Below, in pieces: positions 38,811-49,632 of a stretch of 64,000 bases of DNA. The notes beneath the pieces were generated by a model, which was not told where the DNA came from, searched no databases, and saw only the letters and a list, made by a program, of their open reading frames with translations. Position 1 is the first letter of the stretch, and each line of letters begins with the position of its first letter. The position numbers were made by a program, and so were the translations under genes. This stretch comes from Malaciobacter marinus. GTDB lineage: Bacteria; Campylobacterota; Campylobacteria; Campylobacterales; Arcobacteraceae. Location: assembly GCF_003544855.1 (NCBI RefSeq), contig NZ_CP032101.1, forward strand, positions 248,001 through 312,000. The letters are read 5' to 3'.

Positions 38811-40400
38811 TTGCAAAAAATAGTTAAAAATTATATTGAAGAAGTATTAGAAAAAGATGTAGTACTTGAAAAACCAAAAGATATAACATTGGGACATTTT
38901 GCCACTCCAGTTGCTTTTTCTTTAGCAAAAGAGTTGAAAAAATCTCCTATGATAATCGCAAATGAACTTGCTTTAAAATTTGAAGAGAGTGAAATGTTTG
39001 AAAAAGTTGAAGCTGTAAAAGGTTTTATTAACTTTAAACTTTCATCTTCATTTTTGCAAAAACTTTGTGAAGAGTCATTGTCTTTGGGTGATGAATACGC
39101 AAAACAAGAAAATGTAAATGAAAAGATTCTTTTAGAGTATGTAAGTGCAAATCCGACAGGTCCATTACATATAGGACATGCTAGAGGAGCAATTGCAGGT
39201 GATACATTAGCTAGAATTGGAAGACACTTAGGTTATGATATTACAACAGAGTATTATGTAAATGATGCTGGTGCTCAAATGGATCTATTAGGTTTATCTT
39301 TAGCCTTAGCAGGAAAAGAATCAATTTTAAAAGAAGAAGTTGAGTATCCAGAAAAATATTATAGAGGCGATTATCTTTTTGATATTGCACAAGATGTTCA
39401 AAAAGAGTTTGGAACAGAAATTTTTAATGATGAATCAAGATATCTTGAACTTGCACATTTTGCAAAAGATAAAGTTTTAGAAATTATTAAAAAAGATATG
39501 GCTGATATAGGAATTGAATTTGATAATTATATTAGTGAAAAGTCTTTATATTCATCTTGGGAAAAAACAAAAGAGGTATTAGAAAAAAATGGCTCTTTAT
39601 ATGAAAAAGATGAAAAACTTTGGATTAAATCAACACAGTTTGGAGATGATGTAGACAGAGTTGTTGTAAGAGACAATAAAATACCTACTTATCTTGCTGG
39701 CGATATTATTTATCATAAAAATAAATATGATAGAGCATATGATAGATATATAAATATTTGGGGTGCAGATCACCATGGATATATTACAAGAGTTAAAGCT
39801 GCAATTGAGTTTTTAGGAAATGATTCTTCAAAACTTGAAGTGCTTTTATCTCAAATGGTTCAGTTGCTTAAAGGTGGAGAACCTTATAAAATGAGTAAAC
39901 GAGCAGGAAATGTAATTTTGATGAGTGATATATCACAAGAGATTGGTTCTGATGCCTTAAGATTTGTATTTTTAACTAAAAAAAGTGATACTCACTTAGA
40001 GTTTGATTTAGATATCTTAAAAAATCAAGATAGTTCAAATCCCGTTTTTTATATTAATTATTCATATGCTAGAATAAATCAAGTTTTTAAAAAAGCAAAT
40101 TTAACTTTTGATGATGTAGTAGGTGAAAGTTTTGATGGATTAAACGCAGATGCTATAAATTTAGTGTATGAATCACTTCTTTTACCATCAATACTACAAG
40201 AAGCATTTGTTAAAAGAGATATGCAAAAAGTAACAGATTATTTAAATTCTCTTGCTTCATCAGTACATAAGTTTTATAATGATTATAAAATTATTGATTC
40301 AGATGAACAAAATAAATATTTAAAAGTATTAAGTTTAGTAGCACTTACTATAAAAGTTACTTTAAATCTTTTAGGAATAAAGGCGAAGGAGATTATGTAA
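38811..40400 (+). CDS. argS: Arginine-tRNA ligase
   Basis: Charges tRNA-Arg, two identical TCT copies of which are in this window. 529 aa, class I: PTGPLHIGHARGA (HIGH motif, near 119-131) and YKMSKRAGN (KMSK-type motif, near 362). An N-terminal Add-1-like domain and a C-terminal helical anticodon domain are present. The TTG start follows AGAGATGATAGA, a weak site, so coupling to tatA is likely. Its TAA stop overlaps the ATG of a 39-aa gene. Confidence 0.97.
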   Translation: MQKIVKNYIEEVLEKDVVLEKPKDITLGHFATPVAFSLAKELKKSPMIIANELALKFEESEMFEKVEAVKGFINFKLSSSFLQKLCEESLSLGDEYAKQENVNEKILLEYVSANPTGPLHIGHARGAIAGDTLARIGRHLGYDITTEYYVNDAGAQMDLLGLSLALAGKESILKEEVEYPEKYYRGDYLFDIAQDVQKEFGTEIFNDESRYLELAHFAKDKVLEIIKKDMADIGIEFDNYISEKSLYSSWEKTKEVLEKNGSLYEKDEKLWIKSTQFGDDVDRVVVRDNKIPTYLAGDIIYHKNKYDRAYDRYINIWGADHHGYITRVKAAIEFLGNDSSKLEVLLSQMVQLLKGGEPYKMSKRAGNVILMSDISQEIGSDALRFVFLTKKSDTHLEFDLDILKNQDSSNPVFYINYSYARINQVFKKANLTFDDVVGESFDGLNADAINLVYESLLLPSILQEAFVKRDMQKVTDYLNSLASSVHKFYNDYKIIDSDEQNKYLKVLSLVALTIKVTLNLLGIKAKEIM

Positions 40401-40519
40401 TGAAATGGTTTATTTTAATTTTCATAGTTATCGTAGGATATGCAATACTTACAGGTAATATGGGTGGTGCTAAACATGCCACTGGAAATTATAATAGACT
40501 TCTTACAGGACAAGAATAG
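40400..40519 (+). CDS. Small single-helix membrane protein, 39 aa
   Basis: Short frame starting at ATG 40400, which overlaps the last base of the argS stop. The product starts MKWFILIFIVIVGYAILTG (one membrane helix, about 3-18), then a short polar tail GGAKHATGNYNRLLTGQE. Support: the stop-start overlap, the in-frame membrane helix, and a terminator starting at its stop codon. I do not know a family. Its position downstream of argS suggests co-expression only. Confidence 0.6.
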   Translation: MKWFILIFIVIVGYAILTGNMGGAKHATGNYNRLLTGQE

Positions 40520-40549
40520 CAAAGAGTATTTTTACTCTTTGCTTTGTTT
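40518..40549 (+). terminator. Terminator after the argS operon
   Basis: An 11-bp perfect stem (arms 40518-40528 and 40533-40543, AGCAAAGAGTA / TACTCTTTGCT), 4-nt T loop, tail TTGTTTT. It overlaps the stop of the 39-aa gene and the stop of the convergent rsfS. Confidence 0.88.
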
Positions 40550-40858
40550 TAACTCTTCTAAAAACTCTTCTAAATTATATTTTTCTCTATGTGCTTCACT
40601 CATAAGATGAATAAATGCATCTCCTAAATCAATAATAGTCCAATCATCATCTTCATCAACTCTTAAAAACTCTTCACCATCTGGTTTTAATTCTGTTTTT
40701 AAGTAATTTAATAAAGAGAAAGCATGTTTTGAGTTTAATGTAGTTGCAATAACTACATAATCAACAATGTAGTCTTTTTGTCTTAAATCTAAAACTTCAA
40801 TGTTTTCTGCTTTTTTTTCATTAAGAATATCTCTTATTTTTTCAATCGTTTTGTTCAA
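40532..40858 (-). CDS. rsfS: Ribosomal silencing factor RsfS
   Basis: Binds L14 on the 50S subunit and blocks subunit joining under starvation. 108 aa with the RsfS/iojap pattern: IEVLDLRQKDYIVDYVVIATTLNSKHA and DDWTIIDLGDAFIHLMSEAHREKYNLEEF. It follows nadD with a 1-bp gap on the minus strand, the usual bacterial pairing. Confidence 0.94.
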   Translation of the reverse strand: MNKTIEKIRDILNEKKAENIEVLDLRQKDYIVDYVVIATTLNSKHAFSLLNYLKTELKPDGEEFLRVDEDDDWTIIDLGDAFIHLMSEAHREKYNLEEFLEELKQSKE

Positions 40859-40859
40859 T

Positions 40860-41414
40860 TTAATTGCCTTTTTTGTTGGTTTTAAATAATGTTTTTACAT
40901 CATTTTGTATTTTTTTTGGGATGTATTTTAAGTCGATATTGTTTCTTAAATTAGTTGAACTAATATCAATATCTATGTTTAAAGTTTTTATACTATCTAA
41001 ATTTTCATTTAAAAAGCCAATTCTTTTTGCAAGAACGAATTCTACGTCATTTTTTAATGAATCTATTTTATACCATTTTTCTAAATTTTTAAAATTATCA
41101 CTTCCAATAATTAAATATATTTTAGATAAGTCGTAAGATTTTTTTAAATATGAGATAGTTTCATATGAAGGAACTTTTCTGTTTTGCATAATTTCAAAAT
41201 CACAAATTTCTACTTTGTTTTCATTTTCAAAAAGTTTTTTCAATAACAAAAATCTATTCTTTGGCTCTAAGTGAAAATCAGCCTTAAAAGGATTTAAATA
41301 TGTTGGCACAATAAATAATTTATCTACATCAAGCTTTTCTAATGCTTTAAAAACTATTTTTTCATGTGCAATATGAGGTGGATCAAAACTACCTCCAAAC
41401 ACTGCTATACGCAC
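40860..41414 (-). CDS. nadD: Nicotinate-nucleotide adenylyltransferase
   Basis: Adenylates nicotinate mononucleotide in NAD synthesis. 184 aa; nucleotide-binding GGSFDPPHIAHE at the N-terminus (usual HxGH replaced by HIAH), IIGSDNFKNLEKW and the C-terminal ISSTNLRN. Start GTG at 41414; an ATG four bases upstream is out of frame. It is divergent from gap with a 91-bp promoter region and co-transcribed with rsfS. The same order is known in C. jejuni (Cj1404-Cj1405). Confidence 0.95.
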   Translation of the reverse strand: MRIAVFGGSFDPPHIAHEKIVFKALEKLDVDKLFIVPTYLNPFKADFHLEPKNRFLLLKKLFENENKVEICDFEIMQNRKVPSYETISYLKKSYDLSKIYLIIGSDNFKNLEKWYKIDSLKNDVEFVLAKRIGFLNENLDSIKTLNIDIDISSTNLRNNIDLKYIPKKIQNDVKTLFKTNKKGN

Positions 41415-41505
41415 TCATTTTATCCTTTTAGTATATAATTAAATAATATTATAGCAATTTTTGGATAAAATATCTAAAATTTACAAATAAATATAAAGGT
41501 ATAGT

Positions 41506-42504
41506 ATGGCTGTAAAAGTTGCAATAAATGGTTTTGGTAGAATTGGAAGATGTGTTGCAAGAATTATTGCTAATAGAGATGATGTTGAACTAGTAGCAAT
41601 AAACGATACTGCAACACCTGAAATGTTAGAATATATTACAAAATATGATACTGTTCATGGAACATTTGACGGTGAAATAAAAGTAGAAAATGATTATTTA
41701 ATAATGGGAAATGTTAAAGCAAAATTGTACTCAACAAGAGATGCAAGTGAATTAACATTTACAAAAGAGTGTGGTGCTGAAGTTATTTTAGAGTGTACAG
41801 GTGCTTATCTGACTCAAGAAAAATGCCAAATACACCTAGATAATGGAGCTAAAAAAGTTGTAATGTCTGCTCCTGCAAAAGATGATACTCCTACATTTGT
41901 TATGGGTGTAAATGAAGATAAATACAAAGGTGAAGCAATTGTTTCAAATGCCTCTTGTACTACAAATTGTTTAGGTCCTGTTGCAAAAGTACTTGATGAT
42001 GCATTTGGTATTGAAAAAGGATTAATGACAACAATTCATTCATATACAAATGATCAAAATATTCTTGATGTTAAACATAAAAAAGACAAAAGAAGATCAA
42101 GAGCAGGTGCTCTTAATATGATTCCAACTACAACTGGTGCTGCTAAGGCTATGAAACTTGTTATGCCACAACTTGATGGAAAATTACATGGACAAAGTGT
42201 TAGAGTTCCAACTCCAAATGTTTCAATGGTTGATGTAAACTTAGTAGTTAGTAAAAAAACTACAAAAGAAGAAGTAAATGCATTATTTGAATCAAAAGCA
42301 AAAGAGCTTGCAGGAATTATTGCAGTTGATAATGAGATGATGGTTTCAAGTGATTTAGTTGGAAATACTAACTCTACAATAATTGCAAGTGATTTAACAC
42401 AAGTGATTGGTGAAGATATGATCAAAGTTATGACTTGGTATGACAACGAGTGGGGTTACTCTTCAAGACTTATTGATATGGCTATTTTTGTAGCTAATAA
42501 ATAA
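41506..42504 (+). CDS. gap: Glyceraldehyde-3-phosphate dehydrogenase
   Basis: Interconverts GAP and 1,3-bisphosphoglycerate, probably in gluconeogenesis in this group. 332 aa; NAD-binding INGFGRIGR at the N-terminus, catalytic Cys151 in SNASCTTNC, and [11 protein letters not shown] near the C-terminus. AAAGG precedes the ATG. First gene of gap-pgk-tpiA-fabI; pgk starts 8 bp after the stop. Confidence 0.98.
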   Translation: MAVKVAINGFGRIGRCVARIIANRDDVELVAINDTATPEMLEYITKYDTVHGTFDGEIKVENDYLIMGNVKAKLYSTRDASELTFTKECGAEVILECTGAYLTQEKCQIHLDNGAKKVVMSAPAKDDTPTFVMGVNEDKYKGEAIVSNASCTTNCLGPVAKVLDDAFGIEKGLMTTIHSYTNDQNILDVKHKKDKRRSRAGALNMIPTTTGAAKAMKLVMPQLDGKLHGQSVRVPTPNVSMVDVNLVVSKKTTKEEVNALFESKAKELAGIIAVDNEMMVSSDLVGNTNSTIIASDLTQVIGEDMIKVMTWYDNEWGYSSRLIDMAIFVANK

Positions 42505-42512
42505 GGAACTCA

Positions 42513-43709
42513 ATGAATTTACAAGAGATTAAAAATATAAATATTTCAGGAAAGAAAGTATTTATTAGATGCGATTTTAATGTACCAACTGATGAATACA
42601 ATAATATTACAGATGATAGAAGAATTCGAAGTGCTTTAAATACAATAAGGTATTGTATTGATAATGATTGTTCTGTTATCTTAGCTTCACATTTTGGCAG
42701 ACCTAAAGATGGATTTGAAGAAAAATATTCTTTAAAACCAATAGCTAAAAGATTACATACCTTATTAAAACAAGATATTAAAATGGCGCAAGATGTAATA
42801 GGTGAAGAGACTTTAAAAATGGCTAGTGAGCTAAAAAGTGGTGAAATTTTATTACTTGAAAATATGAGATTTGAAGCTGGTGAAACAAAAAATGATGAAC
42901 ATTTAAGTAAAACATTAGCTTCAATGGCAGATATTTATATAAATGATGCTTTTGGGGTTTCTCATAGAGCTCATGCCTCTGTTGAGGGGATATCAAAATA
43001 TTTTGATATAAATCATAAAGCAGCAGGTTTTTTACTTGCAAAAGAGATTAGATTTTTTTATCACATAGTAAATGAACCTAAAAGACCTTTCGTTTCAATA
43101 GTTGGTGGTTCTAAAGTTTCAGGAAAACTAGAAGCACTTTATAATCTTGTACCTAAAGTTGATAAGATTATTATTGGTGGAGGAATGGCATTTACATTTT
43201 TAAAAGCCTTAGGTTATGAAGTTGGAAACTCTTTAGTTGAAGACGATTTAATTCCAGAAGCTGCTAAAATAATGGAACAAGCAAAAGATTTAGGAGTTAA
43301 ATTCTATCTTCCTGTTGATGTTGTTATTGCAGAAACTTTTGATGAAGAATCTTTTGCTAAAGCAACAACAGTTCAAGAAATACCTAAAAATTGGATGGGA
43401 CTTGACATAGGACCAGCAACTGCACTATTATTTTCACAAGCAATTGAAGATGCACATACAATTTTATGGAATGGTCCAATGGGTGTTTATGAAATGGATA
43501 AATTTGCAAAAGGTAGTGCAAAAATTTCTCACGCAGTAGCAAGTTCATATGCAACAACTGTAGTTGGTGGTGGAGATACTGCTGATTTAGTTAGAGTTAC
43601 AGGTGATGAAGATGATATGACATTTATAAGTACAGGTGGTGGTGCATCTTTAGAATTAATTGAAGGAAAAATTCTTCCAGGTGTTAAAGCACTGGTAATT
43701 GAAGGTTAA
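42513..43709 (+). CDS. pgk: Phosphoglycerate kinase
   Basis: Interconverts 1,3-bisphosphoglycerate and 3-phosphoglycerate with ADP/ATP. 398 aa; [12 protein letters not shown] at the N-terminus, SHFGRPK, the hinge-region [21 protein letters not shown] and the terminal [14 protein letters not shown]. It has AAGGAAC upstream and is followed by tpiA after 2 bp. Confidence 0.98.
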   Translation: MNLQEIKNINISGKKVFIRCDFNVPTDEYNNITDDRRIRSALNTIRYCIDNDCSVILASHFGRPKDGFEEKYSLKPIAKRLHTLLKQDIKMAQDVIGEETLKMASELKSGEILLLENMRFEAGETKNDEHLSKTLASMADIYINDAFGVSHRAHASVEGISKYFDINHKAAGFLLAKEIRFFYHIVNEPKRPFVSIVGGSKVSGKLEALYNLVPKVDKIIIGGGMAFTFLKALGYEVGNSLVEDDLIPEAAKIMEQAKDLGVKFYLPVDVVIAETFDEESFAKATTVQEIPKNWMGLDIGPATALLFSQAIEDAHTILWNGPMGVYEMDKFAKGSAKISHAVASSYATTVVGGGDTADLVRVTGDEDDMTFISTGGGASLELIEGKILPGVKALVIEG

Positions 43710-43711
43710 AA

Positions 43712-44422
43712 ATGGTAATTATTGCATCAAATTTTAAAACTAACCATACAAGGCAATCAACAAAAGAGTTTATATCTTTTATAAATGATTATTTGAAAAA
43801 AGATAGTATCAAAAATGAAATAATTGTTTTCCCAACAGCTACAAGTCTTGATAGATTTAATACAGTACCAAACCTAACACTTGGAACACAAAATGCATAT
43901 GCAACAATAAAAGGTTCATTTACAGGTGAAATTGGCACTTCACAATTAGATGAGTTTGGTATTAAAACAATTTTAATTGGGCATAGTGAAAGAAGACATG
44001 TTTTAGGTGAGACTCAAGAACAAATAGCTGAAAAATTTAATTTTTATAAAGAGCTTGGATATAAAATTATTTATTGTATAGGAGAGCCTTTAGAAGTAAA
44101 AGAACAAGGCTTGGAAAAAACATTAGAGTATATTTATGAGCAATTTGTAGGAATTGACACAAATTATGAGAATCTAATTTTAGCATATGAACCAGTTTGG
44201 GCTATAGGAACAGGAGTTACTGCTACAAATGAAGATATTGTTAATGTACACAATGCTATTAAAAAGAAAATTTCTAAACCTTTACTTTATGGTGGAAGCG
44301 TAAAAGTAAATAATGTAAAAGAGATTTGCTCTTTAAATAATGTTGATGGTGCATTAATTGGAACTGCTTCTTGGAATAAAGAAGATTTTATTGAAATTAT
44401 AGAAAAAACAAAGGATATATAG
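43712..44422 (+). CDS. tpiA: Triosephosphate isomerase
   Basis: Interconverts dihydroxyacetone phosphate and GAP. 236 aa; active-site Asn-Lys in IASNFKTN, catalytic His in IGHSERR, Glu in LAYEPVWAIGTG and the phosphate loop LYGGSVKVNN. At 236 aa it is slightly short, as is usual for Campylobacterota. fabI starts directly after the stop codon. Confidence 0.97.
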   Translation: MVIIASNFKTNHTRQSTKEFISFINDYLKKDSIKNEIIVFPTATSLDRFNTVPNLTLGTQNAYATIKGSFTGEIGTSQLDEFGIKTILIGHSERRHVLGETQEQIAEKFNFYKELGYKIIYCIGEPLEVKEQGLEKTLEYIYEQFVGIDTNYENLILAYEPVWAIGTGVTATNEDIVNVHNAIKKKISKPLLYGGSVKVNNVKEICSLNNVDGALIGTASWNKEDFIEIIEKTKDI

Positions 44423-45250
<828 letters not shown>

Positions 45251-45268
45251 TATTTTATTAAAAAATAT

Positions 45269-45306
45269 TAGCTTGGATTTTTACTTATAGTAAATTTCTA
45301 AGCTAA
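45269..45306 (+). terminator. Possible terminator after fabI
   Basis: Imperfect stem: TTAGCTT pairs with AAGCTAA, with further inner pairing up to a small loop (TAC...GTA). The following ACTTTTCATT is only moderately T-rich. It lies about 20 bp past the fabI stop. Confidence 0.4.
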
Positions 45307-45396
45307 ACTTTTCATTGCTATTTATTTAAAAAAGAAGTTTTTATTTAGAATTTATTGAAGTTTTAAATTGAAATTTTATGAATTATAGGGAAAAGA

Positions 45397-46605
45397 ATGA
45401 GTATTAATTTTAAAGAGTTAGCTAACAAATATCAAACACCATATTATGTTTATGATTTTGATCATATAACAAAGCAGTATAATGAACTTAAAAGTTCATT
45501 TAAAGCAAGAAAATCACTAGTTGCATATGCGGTAAAAGCAAATTCAAATTTAAGTGTTATCAAACATTTGGCAAATTTAGGTGCAGGTGCAGATTGTGTA
45601 TCAATTGGAGAAGTAAAAAGAGCTTTAAAAGTAGGAATACCTGCATATAGAATAATATTTTCTGGAGTAGGAAAAATTGATAGTGAAATAAAAGAGGCTT
45701 TAACTCTAGGCATTTTGATGATAAATGTTGAAAGTGATGCGGAGCTTAATAGAGTTGAACAAATAGCAAAAGAGCTTGATATTGTTGCAAGAATATCTGT
45801 AAGAGTAAATCCAAATATTGATCCAAAAACACATCCATATATATCAACTGGATTACATGAGAATAAATTTGGAGTAGATATAGATACAGCTAAAAGAATG
45901 TATATTCAATGTAAAAATTCAGATTATTTAGAACCAAGAGGTATTCACTTACATATAGGTTCACAATTAACACAATTAGAGCCAATTAAAGAGTCTGTAA
46001 AAATTGTTTCAGATTTAGTTAAAAATCTTGCTGCTATTAAAATTGAATTATCATTTTTTGATGTTGGTGGTGGTTTAGGTATTATTTATGATGATGAGAA
46101 ACTTATAGATACAAATGAGTATGCCCAATCAATATTAGAGTGTTTATTTGGTTTAGATATTACAGTAGTTTGTGAACCAGGAAGATTCTTAGTTGGGAAT
46201 TCTGGAGTTTTTGTTACTAAAGTTTTATATGAAAAAGTAAATGGGAATAAAAGATTTGTAATAGTTGATGGAGCTATGAATGATTTGCTAAGACCAAGTT
46301 TGTATAATGCTTATCATAAAGTTGAAGTTTTAAATGATAACCAAGAGTTTAACGATTGTAATTTAGTAGGTCCAGTTTGTGAAAGCGGTGATTTTTTTGC
46401 AAAAGACGTACAGCTTCCAAAAACGCAGCATGATGATTTAGTTGCAATTTATAGTGCAGGAGCATACTGTTTTACAATGGCAAGTAATTATAATACAAGA
46501 GGTAAAGTGGCTGAAATAGCTTATGAAGATGGAAAAGATAGATTAATTAGAAAAAGAGAAACTTTTGAAGATATAATCGCACTTGAAGAGGAATATATAA
46601 AATAA
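45397..46605 (+). CDS. lysA: Diaminopimelate decarboxylase
   Basis: Makes lysine from meso-diaminopimelate using PLP. 402 aa; PLP Lys48 in AYAVKANSN, the GGGLGI phosphate loop, EPGRFLVGNSG and GPVCESGDFF with the active-site Cys. AGGGAAAAG precedes the ATG. It heads the conserved run lysA-HAD-pheA-hisC, with the next ATG only 1 bp after its stop. Confidence 0.97.
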   Translation: MSINFKELANKYQTPYYVYDFDHITKQYNELKSSFKARKSLVAYAVKANSNLSVIKHLANLGAGADCVSIGEVKRALKVGIPAYRIIFSGVGKIDSEIKEALTLGILMINVESDAELNRVEQIAKELDIVARISVRVNPNIDPKTHPYISTGLHENKFGVDIDTAKRMYIQCKNSDYLEPRGIHLHIGSQLTQLEPIKESVKIVSDLVKNLAAIKIELSFFDVGGGLGIIYDDEKLIDTNEYAQSILECLFGLDITVVCEPGRFLVGNSGVFVTKVLYEKVNGNKRFVIVDGAMNDLLRPSLYNAYHKVEVLNDNQEFNDCNLVGPVCESGDFFAKDVQLPKTQHDDLVAIYSAGAYCFTMASNYNTRGKVAEIAYEDGKDRLIRKRETFEDIIALEEEYIK

Positions 46606-46606
46606 A

Positions 46607-47386
46607 ATGTTTTTCATAGATGTTCAAGGTACTTTAATTGATGATATAAATAAAAAACCAATCGCAGGTTCAATAGAGTTTATAGATTATCTAAATGAGA
46701 ATAATATACCTTATGTTGTAATTACAAACAACACAAAAAAATTAAGTAAAGATTTTTTGCAATTTTTAAAAGATTTAGGATTTAATATAAAAGAAAAAAA
46801 TTATATTGATCCTTTTGTTATTTTAAAAGATGTTGCAAAAAAAAGAAAAGTTGCAGCTTTTGGACAAGATAGTTTTCCAAAGGTTTTAACACAAATGGAA
46901 TATGAACTTGAATATGATAATCCAGAAACTTTAATTGTATCAATAAAAAAAGAGTATACAAATGAAGATTATTCCAAAATGATTGAGTGTGCTTTAAAAA
47001 CTGATGATTTAATTGGAATGCATGAAACATCTATTTATTCTAAAGATGGCTCAAGGTATCCAGGAGTTGGTGCAATTATGAGTATGATTAAATTTGCTGT
47101 AAATAAAGATTACAAAGTTGTTGGAAAGCCAAGTTTTAATTTTTATAATGAAGCTAGAAAACTACTTGATTGTGATAACTTTAACAAAATCACAATAATA
47201 AGTGATGATATGATGGGTGATTTACTTGGAGCTAAAAAGCTTGGAATGAAAGCAGTATTAGTTTTAAGTGGTAAAATTAAAGATGCAAATGAAGTCTTAC
47301 CTACATTAAAGCAAGAAGAAAAACCTGATACTATTTGTAAAGACATGAGTGAAGTTTTAACACTTTTAAAAGGGAGAAGTTTATGA
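46607..47386 (+). CDS. HAD-superfamily NagD-like protein with altered motif I
   Basis: 259-aa HAD subfamily IIA (NagD type) protein. Motif I reads FFIDVQGTL: nucleophile Asp5 is present, but the second Asp (general acid/base, residue 7) is Gln (codon CAA at 46625). Motif II VVITNNTKK and motif IV IISDDMMGDLLGA are intact, as is the C-cap (about 75-190). Phosphatases need the second Asp, so normal phosphatase activity is doubtful. It sits in an amino-acid operon in C. jejuni too (Cj0315). It overlaps pheA by 4 bp. Confidence 0.88.
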   Translation: MFFIDVQGTLIDDINKKPIAGSIEFIDYLNENNIPYVVITNNTKKLSKDFLQFLKDLGFNIKEKNYIDPFVILKDVAKKRKVAAFGQDSFPKVLTQMEYELEYDNPETLIVSIKKEYTNEDYSKMIECALKTDDLIGMHETSIYSKDGSRYPGVGAIMSMIKFAVNKDYKVVGKPSFNFYNEARKLLDCDNFNKITIISDDMMGDLLGAKKLGMKAVLVLSGKIKDANEVLPTLKQEEKPDTICKDMSEVLTLLKGRSL

Positions 47387-48450
47387 GTGAAAAGGGATTA
47401 GAAGAGCTAAGAAATAGACTTGATAGTATTGATAATGAAATGTTAGATTTAATTAATAAAAGAATGGATATCGTTCATCAAGTTGGCGTTTTAAAAGCAA
47501 ATAGTGGGGGTTCTATTTATAGACCTGAAAGAGAAAGAGCTATTATTGATAGACTTGATAATATTAATACAGGAAAGTTAAATAGAAGAGCAATTGAAGC
47601 ACTTTTTTTAGAAGTGTTTGCAATATCAAGAAATTTTGAATTACCAGAAAATGTAGCTTTTTTAGGACCTGCTGGAAGTTTTACTCACCAAGCTGCGGAG
47701 ACTAGATTTGGTGCTATGAGTTCATATTTACCAATTGCTTCAATAAAAGGTGTATTTAGAGAAGTTTATACAAAAAAAGCAAAATTTGGTGTTGTTCCAA
47801 TAGAGAATTCATCAAATGGAATTGTAAGTGATACTATTAATTGTCTAACTAAATATGATTTAAAAATCATTGCTGAGGTTATTTTAGATATTCATCATAC
47901 TTTAGCTACAACATGTGATAAAGTTAAAGATATTAAAAAGATTTATTCAAAAGATATTGCATTTGAACAGTGTAGAAAATTTTTAGAAAATGTTGGTCTT
48001 GATGAGGTTGAACTCATTCCTGTTGAATCAACAACAAAAGCAGTACAATATGCATTAAAAGAAAAAGGAAGTGCTGCTATTTGTTCTCATGTTGGAGCAA
48101 AGATGTATAATCTTCCAATTTTATTTGAGAATATTGAAGATAAAGACAATAATAGAACAAGATTTTTTATTGTTAGTGATTTTGAAAATGCAAAAAGTGG
48201 AAAAGATAAAACATCTGTTTTAGTAAAACTTCCAAATAAAAGTGGTGCTTTAGTCGAGTTTTTAACTGATTTTAACGAGGCTAAAATAAATCTTACGAAA
48301 ATTAAATCACATATTGTTGAGGGTGTTTCAATCTTTTTTATTGATTTTGATGGTCATAAAGATGATGAACATATACAAAAAATATTTGCAAAACATAAAG
48401 AGAGTATAAAATTTTTAGGATCTTATGTAAAAGAAGCAGATGATATCTAA
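47383..48450 (+). CDS. pheA: Bifunctional chorismate mutase/prephenate dehydratase
   Basis: Two steps to phenylalanine. 355 aa: AroQ-type chorismate mutase (about 1-90, LEELRNRLDSIDNEMLDLINKR), prephenate dehydratase (about 93-270, FLGPAGSFTHQAA and the TRF motif in NRTRFFIV), and a C-terminal ACT domain (about 275-352, TSVLVKLPNKSGAL) for feedback inhibition by Phe. It overlaps the preceding gene (ATGA). Confidence 0.96.
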   Translation: MSEKGLEELRNRLDSIDNEMLDLINKRMDIVHQVGVLKANSGGSIYRPERERAIIDRLDNINTGKLNRRAIEALFLEVFAISRNFELPENVAFLGPAGSFTHQAAETRFGAMSSYLPIASIKGVFREVYTKKAKFGVVPIENSSNGIVSDTINCLTKYDLKIIAEVILDIHHTLATTCDKVKDIKKIYSKDIAFEQCRKFLENVGLDEVELIPVESTTKAVQYALKEKGSAAICSHVGAKMYNLPILFENIEDKDNNRTRFFIVSDFENAKSGKDKTSVLVKLPNKSGALVEFLTDFNEAKINLTKIKSHIVEGVSIFFIDFDGHKDDEHIQKIFAKHKESIKFLGSYVKEADDI

Positions 48451-48514
48451 TAAAAAAATTTAGTTTTTTTTAAAACTAAAGTGTTAAAATCGAAGTTTAT
48501 AATTAGGAAGAAAG

Positions 48515-49621
48515 ATGCAATTTAATAAAGTTTTAGATGATGTAAAAATATACGAAGCTGGTAAACCAATCGAACTTGTTGTAAGAGAATATGGCGTTGA
48601 TGCAAAAGATATAATTAAACTTGCATCAAATGAGAATCCATATGGAACTTCACCAAAAGTTACAAAAAAAGTTCAAGAGATTGCCAAAAATATGTTTATG
48701 TATCCAGATGACTCAATGTTTGAATTAAAAGAAGCTTTAGCAAATAAGTTTAAAGTTGAAAGTTCTAATATAATCATGGGCTCAGGAAGTGATCAAATAT
48801 TGGAGTTTGCTATTCATGCAAAGTGTGACAAAAATTCAAAACTTCTTATGAGCAATGTAACATTTGCAATGTATGAAATTTATGGAAAACAAACAGGTGC
48901 AACAATTATTAGAACAGAAGATGATGAGCACAATTTAGATCAATTTAGGAAACTTTATAAAGAGCATAAACCTGATATGGTATTTTTGTGTTTACCTAAT
49001 AATCCTTTAGGAGAGTGCTTAGATACTAAAGATGTTTATGAATTTTTAGAAGAAATAGATGAAAAAACTTTAGTAGTTGTTGATGGAGCATATCATGAAT
49101 ATGCAGCTTTTAAAGATGAAAAGAAAAAAATTGTAGTTGATGAACTTATTTCAAAGTTTCCAAATGTGATTTATCTTGGGACTTTTTCAAAAGCTTATGC
49201 ATTAGGTGGTATGAGAGTAGGATATGGTATTGCAAAAAAAGAGATTATTCAAAATCTTTATAAGTTAAGACCTCCTTTTAATATTACTACGCTATCTTTA
49301 GCAGCTGCAGTTGAAGCTTTAAAAGATGAAGAGTTTGTAGTTGATTGTATAAGAAAAAACTTTGAACAAATGAAAAGATATGAAGAGTATGCAAAAACTA
49401 AAGGTTTTTCTTTTATTGAAAGTTATACAAATTTTATAGCAATAAAGTTTGATAAGATGTATAACTCTTCAGAAGTTGCACAAAATTTACTTCAAGAAGG
49501 TATAATTGTTCGAGACTTAACAAGTTATAAAGTTAATGCTATAAGAATTACTATTGGAAGTGATGAACAAAATACGAAAGTATTAAAAGTATTGGATGAA
49601 GTATTAAAAAAATTAAAATAG
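48515..49621 (+). CDS. hisC: Histidinol-phosphate aminotransferase
   Basis: PLP aminotransferase of histidine synthesis, often also serving aromatic amino acids. 368 aa; [10 protein letters not shown] at the N-terminus, [11 protein letters not shown], and PLP Lys226 in [15 protein letters not shown]. Next to pheA it may transaminate phenylpyruvate as well. It has a 64-bp gap upstream with a small A/T-rich hairpin (48459-48480) and AGGAAG before the ATG. dxs follows after 11 bp. Confidence 0.95.
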   Translation: MQFNKVLDDVKIYEAGKPIELVVREYGVDAKDIIKLASNENPYGTSPKVTKKVQEIAKNMFMYPDDSMFELKEALANKFKVESSNIIMGSGSDQILEFAIHAKCDKNSKLLMSNVTFAMYEIYGKQTGATIIRTEDDEHNLDQFRKLYKEHKPDMVFLCLPNNPLGECLDTKDVYEFLEEIDEKTLVVVDGAYHEYAAFKDEKKKIVVDELISKFPNVIYLGTFSKAYALGGMRVGYGIAKKEIIQNLYKLRPPFNITTLSLAAAVEALKDEEFVVDCIRKNFEQMKRYEEYAKTKGFSFIESYTNFIAIKFDKMYNSSEVAQNLLQEGIIVRDLTSYKVNAIRITIGSDEQNTKVLKVLDEVLKKLK

Positions 49622-49632
49622 AAGATTTTGTT

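Noticed and set aside
48459-48480. TTTAGTTTT / AAAACTAAA as terminator of pheA
   Set aside because: No T-run follows on the plus strand and the stem is only A/T-rich; kept as a remark under hisC.
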